In this document: positions 5,565-8,103 of the stretch, one piece after another | Layout: each line of letters opens with the position of its first letter | Position numbering within the stretch: position 1 is the stretch's first letter | Source: Candidatus Competibacteraceae bacterium | Lineage (GTDB): Bacteria > Pseudomonadota > Gammaproteobacteria > Competibacterales > Competibacteraceae | Length of the DNA stretch: 8,103 bases | Direction of reading: 5' to 3' | Assembly: GCA_020445045.1 (NCBI GenBank) | Contig: JAGRHI010000223.1 | Span: 2,542 to 10,644 of the forward strand | The notes under the pieces: model-generated | What the model was told of the DNA's origin: nothing | The model's database searches: none | The model's input: only the letters and a program-made list of their open reading frames with translations | Position numbers and translations under genes: made by a program

Positions 5565-7370
5565 TCAGCGCCCGCGCCGAAACAGCCGATCCAGCTCGTC
5601 CAGCGTCAGTTGTACCCAAGTGGGTCGACCGTGATTGCACTGACCGCCGCGCTCGGTGCGCTCCATGTCGCGCAGCAGGGCATTCATTTCCAGCAGGTTG
5701 AGCGGCCGGTTGGCGCGTATGGCGCCGTGACAGGCCAGACTGGCCAGCAGCGCTTGGTTGGCGTTCTCCAACCGGTCACTGGTTTCGTGCGCCGCCAGAT
5801 CGGCCAACATGTCGCGAACCATCCCGGCGATGTCGGTATCCGCCAGCAACGCGGGCACCTGTCGCACCGCCAGGGTTTCCGGCCCCAGTATCGCCACCTC
5901 CAAACCGGATTGGGCGAACAGCGCGCCGTGCTCCTCCACCAGATGGCGCTCCCTGGGACCCACTGTGAGCGTCACCGGCACCAGCAACACCTGGGTTTTG
6001 AGCGCGTTTTCCACCTGCAAGCGCTTCAAGCGCTCGTACAGGATGCGTTCGTGCGCGGCGTGCATGTCCACCACCACCAACCCATCGGCGTTTTCCGCCA
6101 GCACATAGCAGCCGTGCAACTGGCCGAGCGCGTAGCCCAAGGGCGGCCGTTCGGCATCCACGGCGGGAGCGGGAGCGGCCGGCGCCGGTTCGGGCCCCGA
6201 AGACGAGTGCATCCGACCGTAAACCGCCATCTGTTCGCCCACCCGCAACGGCAATCCCGGCTGACGGACCTCCCAACGCTCCGCTGGAATCGGCTCACCG
6301 CCGGGATCGCCTGTTAGCCGCCAGCGCTCGCCGGCTTGGATGATCGCTGGCGGCGCCGTGCCGGGCCTGATTTCGGCCAGCGCCGCCTGCACGGCACGGC
6401 GGATGAATTCGTGGACGAACGAGCTATCTCGAAAGCGTACTTCATGCTTGGCGGGGTGGGCGTTGACATCGACCCGGTCGGGGTCGATGTCCAGATAGAG
6501 CACGACCGCCGGCTGACGATCCTGATAGAGAATATCCCGATAGGATTGCCGAACCGCGTGCGCCATGATCCGGTCGCGCACCGGCCGGCCGTTGACGAAA
6601 AAGTATTGCAAGTCCGATTGAGCACGCGATACGGCCGGCAACCCCAACCAACCCGTCAACCGCAAACCGGTCTCGCCACGATCGACCCACACGCTGGCCG
6701 CGCCGAATTCCCGACCGCACAACTCCGCCAGCCGCCGGGCGCCGGCTTCCCGGTCGGGCGCCGGCTCCAGGCGCAATACCGCGCGCTGGTTGTGCCACAG
6801 GTGGAACCCGACCGCGAACCGACTCAACGCCAGACGGCGGACCCCTTCTTCAATATGACCGAACTCGGTACGCTCGCCACGCAGGAACTTGCGCCGGGCG
6901 GGAACGTTGAAGAACAACTCGCGCACCTCGACGGTGGTGCCCAACGGATGCGGCGCCGGCACCGGCTCGCTGAAGACATCGCCACCGTCGCCACCCATGC
7001 GCCAGCCGCTGTCTTGACCGGCGACGCGGGAAGTCAGGGTCAACCGCGACACCGAAGCGATGCTGGGCAGCGCCTCGCCGCGGAAACCCAGGCTGGCCAC
7101 CTGTTGGAGATCCTCGAAGCTGGCGATCTTGCTGGTGGCGTGGCGGGCCAGCGCCAGCGCCAGTTGCGCGGGAGTAATGCCGCCGCCGTCGTCGCGCACC
7201 CGGATCAACCGCACCCCACCCTGCTCCACTTCAACGGCGATGCGGGTCGCCCCGGCGTCCAGGCTGTTTTCCAACAGTTCCTTGACGACCGCCGCCGGGC
7301 GCTCGACCACCTCGCCGGCGGCGATCTGGCTGACCAGTTGTGGCGGCAACCGCCGGATGTCCGCGCTCAC
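5565..7370 (-). CDS. mutL: DNA mismatch repair protein MutL, endonuclease type
   Basis: A 601-residue GHKL ATPase that links MutS mismatch recognition to strand removal. N-terminal motifs: QIAAGEVVERPAAVVKELLENSLDAGAT (15-42, motif I with the catalytic Glu and Asn), DDGGGI (60-65), RHATSKI (76-82), GFRGEAL (95-101), GTTVEVRELFFNVPARRKF (144-162) and the transducer block YFFVNGRPVRDR (256-267) with DVNAHPAKHEVRF (301-313). After an Ala/Pro-rich linker (about 390-412), the C-terminal dimer domain has GQLHGCYVL (416-424) and DMHAAHERILYE (435-446). The latter is a DQHA(X)2E(X)4E-type metal-binding motif with Met for Gln. ACHGAIR (546-552) and CNHGRPT (578-584) complete the nuclease set. The start is GTG at 7370-7368, with MSADIRRLPPQLV fitting the family; it lacks a clear ribosome site. 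The frame continues open upstream over bamC, but that part is not MutL-like. Confidence 0.96.
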   Translation of the reverse strand: MSADIRRLPPQLVSQIAAGEVVERPAAVVKELLENSLDAGATRIAVEVEQGGVRLIRVRDDGGGITPAQLALALARHATSKIASFEDLQQVASLGFRGEALPSIASVSRLTLTSRVAGQDSGWRMGGDGGDVFSEPVPAPHPLGTTVEVRELFFNVPARRKFLRGERTEFGHIEEGVRRLALSRFAVGFHLWHNQRAVLRLEPAPDREAGARRLAELCGREFGAASVWVDRGETGLRLTGWLGLPAVSRAQSDLQYFFVNGRPVRDRIMAHAVRQSYRDILYQDRQPAVVLYLDIDPDRVDVNAHPAKHEVRFRDSSFVHEFIRRAVQAALAEIRPGTAPPAIIQAGERWRLTGDPGGEPIPAERWEVRQPGLPLRVGEQMAVYGRMHSSSGPEPAPAAPAPAVDAERPPLGYALGQLHGCYVLAENADGLVVVDMHAAHERILYERLKRLQVENALKTQVLLVPVTLTVGPRERHLVEEHGALFAQSGLEVAILGPETLAVRQVPALLADTDIAGMVRDMLADLAAHETSDRLENANQALLASLACHGAIRANRPLNLLEMNALLRDMERTERGGQCNHGRPTWVQLTLDELDRLFRRGR

Positions 7371-7408
7371 CGCAAGACGTATCCCGCAACGGGCGGAGAC
7401 GTGGCGAG

Positions 7409-7459
7409 ATGGCGAACGGCGAGGTGGCGAACCGTCAATCGCCGCTCGCCATTCGCCAT
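7409..7459. repeat. Heptamer-based inverted repeat (hairpin) between bamC and mutL
   Basis: On the minus strand the left arm is made of the 7-mers TGGCGAA, TGGCGAG and CGGCGAT; the right arm carries TTCGCCAC, CTCGCCG and TTCGCCAT. Pairing gives 8 bp, a T-G wobble, 6 bp, a small bulge, 5 bp and an 8-nt loop, 51 nt in all. The stem begins on the last base of the bamC stop codon. A further GGCGAG copy (plus-strand 7404-7408 region) flanks it. No T run follows on either strand, so it is not a standard terminator; it could slow 3' decay of bamC mRNA or be a REP-like repeat. I cannot name its family. Confidence 0.75.
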
Positions 7460-8103
7460 TACTTGATGACCTGTTGCAAGACGTCCAGCACCTGCCGGGC
7501 ACCAGCCGAATCGTCGGGCCGGTCGTCGCTGTCGCGGACCACCACCAGCGTGCGCGCGCCCTGACCCGCCAGCCGGACCCGGTAGCGGGTTCCCACCGCC
7601 GGCGCTTCCGGCTTGTCGCGCCAGAAGGCCAACTTGGAGAAAAAGCCCTCGTTGCCCGGTTTCTGGTTCTCCTTTTCGGGATCGCGATACTCGACCACAT
7701 ACAGACCCTGACCGCGGTTCTGTTCCTCCACCGCGTAATTACTGCCATCCAGCGCCAGTCCCACCAACCGCCAGGCTCGGGAGTAGTCCTCGTCGATGAC
7801 CAACTGACTCTCGCCACCCTGCTCGACCCGGCGCACGCGCGGCCCCGCCGTCTCGACCGCCCTGGCTTGCTGGGCCTCGGCTCGCTTCTCCGACGCGCCC
7901 AGATAGACCGTCAGCCGATTGAGCATTTCGGCTTCCAACTCCGGATCGGAGGGTCGCCGCTGCCAGATGTAGGCATTGCTGGCGCTGGCGGACGCGCCGC
8001 CGACCGCCACTTCCTCCACTCCGTAATGAGTCAGGTACAGATCCGTGGCCTTGTCGTCCGAGGCGCGTTCGAGCCGGACCCGGAATTTATCGCGGGTCGG
8101 CGC
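7459..8103 (-). CDS. bamC: Outer membrane protein assembly factor BamC (NlpB/DapX), 5' end outside the window
   Basis: The frame is open from the window edge to a TAA at 7461-7459, giving 214 residues of the C-terminal part. The end of the first helix-grip domain is visible at RDKFRVRLER and TDLYLTHYGVEEV. A linker with NAYIWQRRPSDPELEAEMLNR follows, then the second helix-grip domain: LVIDEDYSRAWRLVGLALD, NYAVEEQNRGQGLYVVEY, GTRYRVRL and the terminal helix ARQVLDVLQQVIK. This order of blocks matches E. coli BamC, a lipoprotein of the BAM complex that inserts beta-barrel proteins into the outer membrane. A GTG at 8019 is internal, not the start. The signal peptide and lipobox must lie beyond position 8103. 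BamC is usually found next to dapA, so its place 88 nt before mutL is unusual. The assignment rests on domain pattern rather than close identity. Confidence 0.85.
   Translation of the reverse strand, partial: APTRDKFRVRLERASDDKATDLYLTHYGVEEVAVGGASASASNAYIWQRRPSDPELEAEMLNRLTVYLGASEKRAEAQQARAVETAGPRVRRVEQGGESQLVIDEDYSRAWRLVGLALDGSNYAVEEQNRGQGLYVVEYRDPEKENQKPGNEGFFSKLAFWRDKPEAPAVGTRYRVRLAGQGARTLVVVRDSDDRPDDSAGARQVLDVLQQVIK

Noticed and set aside
5515..5640. Upstream extension of the miaA frame into the end of mutL
   Set aside because: The MutL C-terminal motifs occupy these bases, and MiaA family length fits the ATG at 5514 or 5535.
6336..7466. Long plus-strand open frame of 376 codons opposite mutL
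   Set aside because: It mirrors the MutL coding frame, shows no recognisable domain, and is expected by chance in GC-rich DNA.
7371..7817. Upstream extension of the mutL frame across the bamC end
   Set aside because: The translated part is Arg/Trp/Ser-rich and unlike MutL; the same bases encode conserved BamC in another frame.

Overview
The window is high in GC and carries a single run of eight protein genes, all on the minus strand. In transcription order, from high to low coordinates, they are: the 3' part of bamC, then mutL, miaA, hfq, hflX, hflK, hflC, a small DUF2065 membrane protein, and the 5' part of hisZ. From mutL to hisZ this is the conserved mutL-miaA-hfq-hflX-hflK-hflC-yjeT-like superoperon of Gammaproteobacteria. 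Hfq, HflX and HflK align closely with their E. coli counterparts. The presence of hisZ (absent in E. coli) and an endonuclease-type MutL point to a non-enteric gammaproteobacterium, perhaps of a purple-sulfur or Competibacter-like lineage; that last step is a guess.

Region by region: 7459-8103 is BamC, an outer-membrane assembly lipoprotein whose lipoprotein signal lies beyond the window. 7371-7458 is a short spacer almost filled by a hairpin built from GGCGAA/GGCGAG-type repeats. 5565-7370 is MutL for mismatch repair. 4537-5514 is MiaA, the tRNA A37 dimethylallyltransferase. 4305-4536 is the largest intergenic gap (232 nt) and holds a good sigma-54-like -24/-12 element plus small inverted repeats upstream of hfq. 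4053-4304 is Hfq. 2722-4023 is the GTPase HflX, with a TTG start. 1371-2687 and 490-1371 are the HflK and HflC pair, translationally coupled by TAATG. 250-435 is a DUF2065 protein, and 1-193 is the start of HisZ.

The genes share no single pathway. They combine DNA repair, tRNA modification, RNA-based regulation, ribosome rescue and membrane-protease control, all core housekeeping and stress functions. No stretch longer than 300 bases lacks a gene. I found no mobile element, RNA gene, CRISPR array or defence system, and no convincing new multi-gene system. The points that merit a look are the bamC-mutL junction with its hairpin, the sigma-54-like site before hfq, an insertion in the HflK SPFH region, and the MutL endonuclease motifs.
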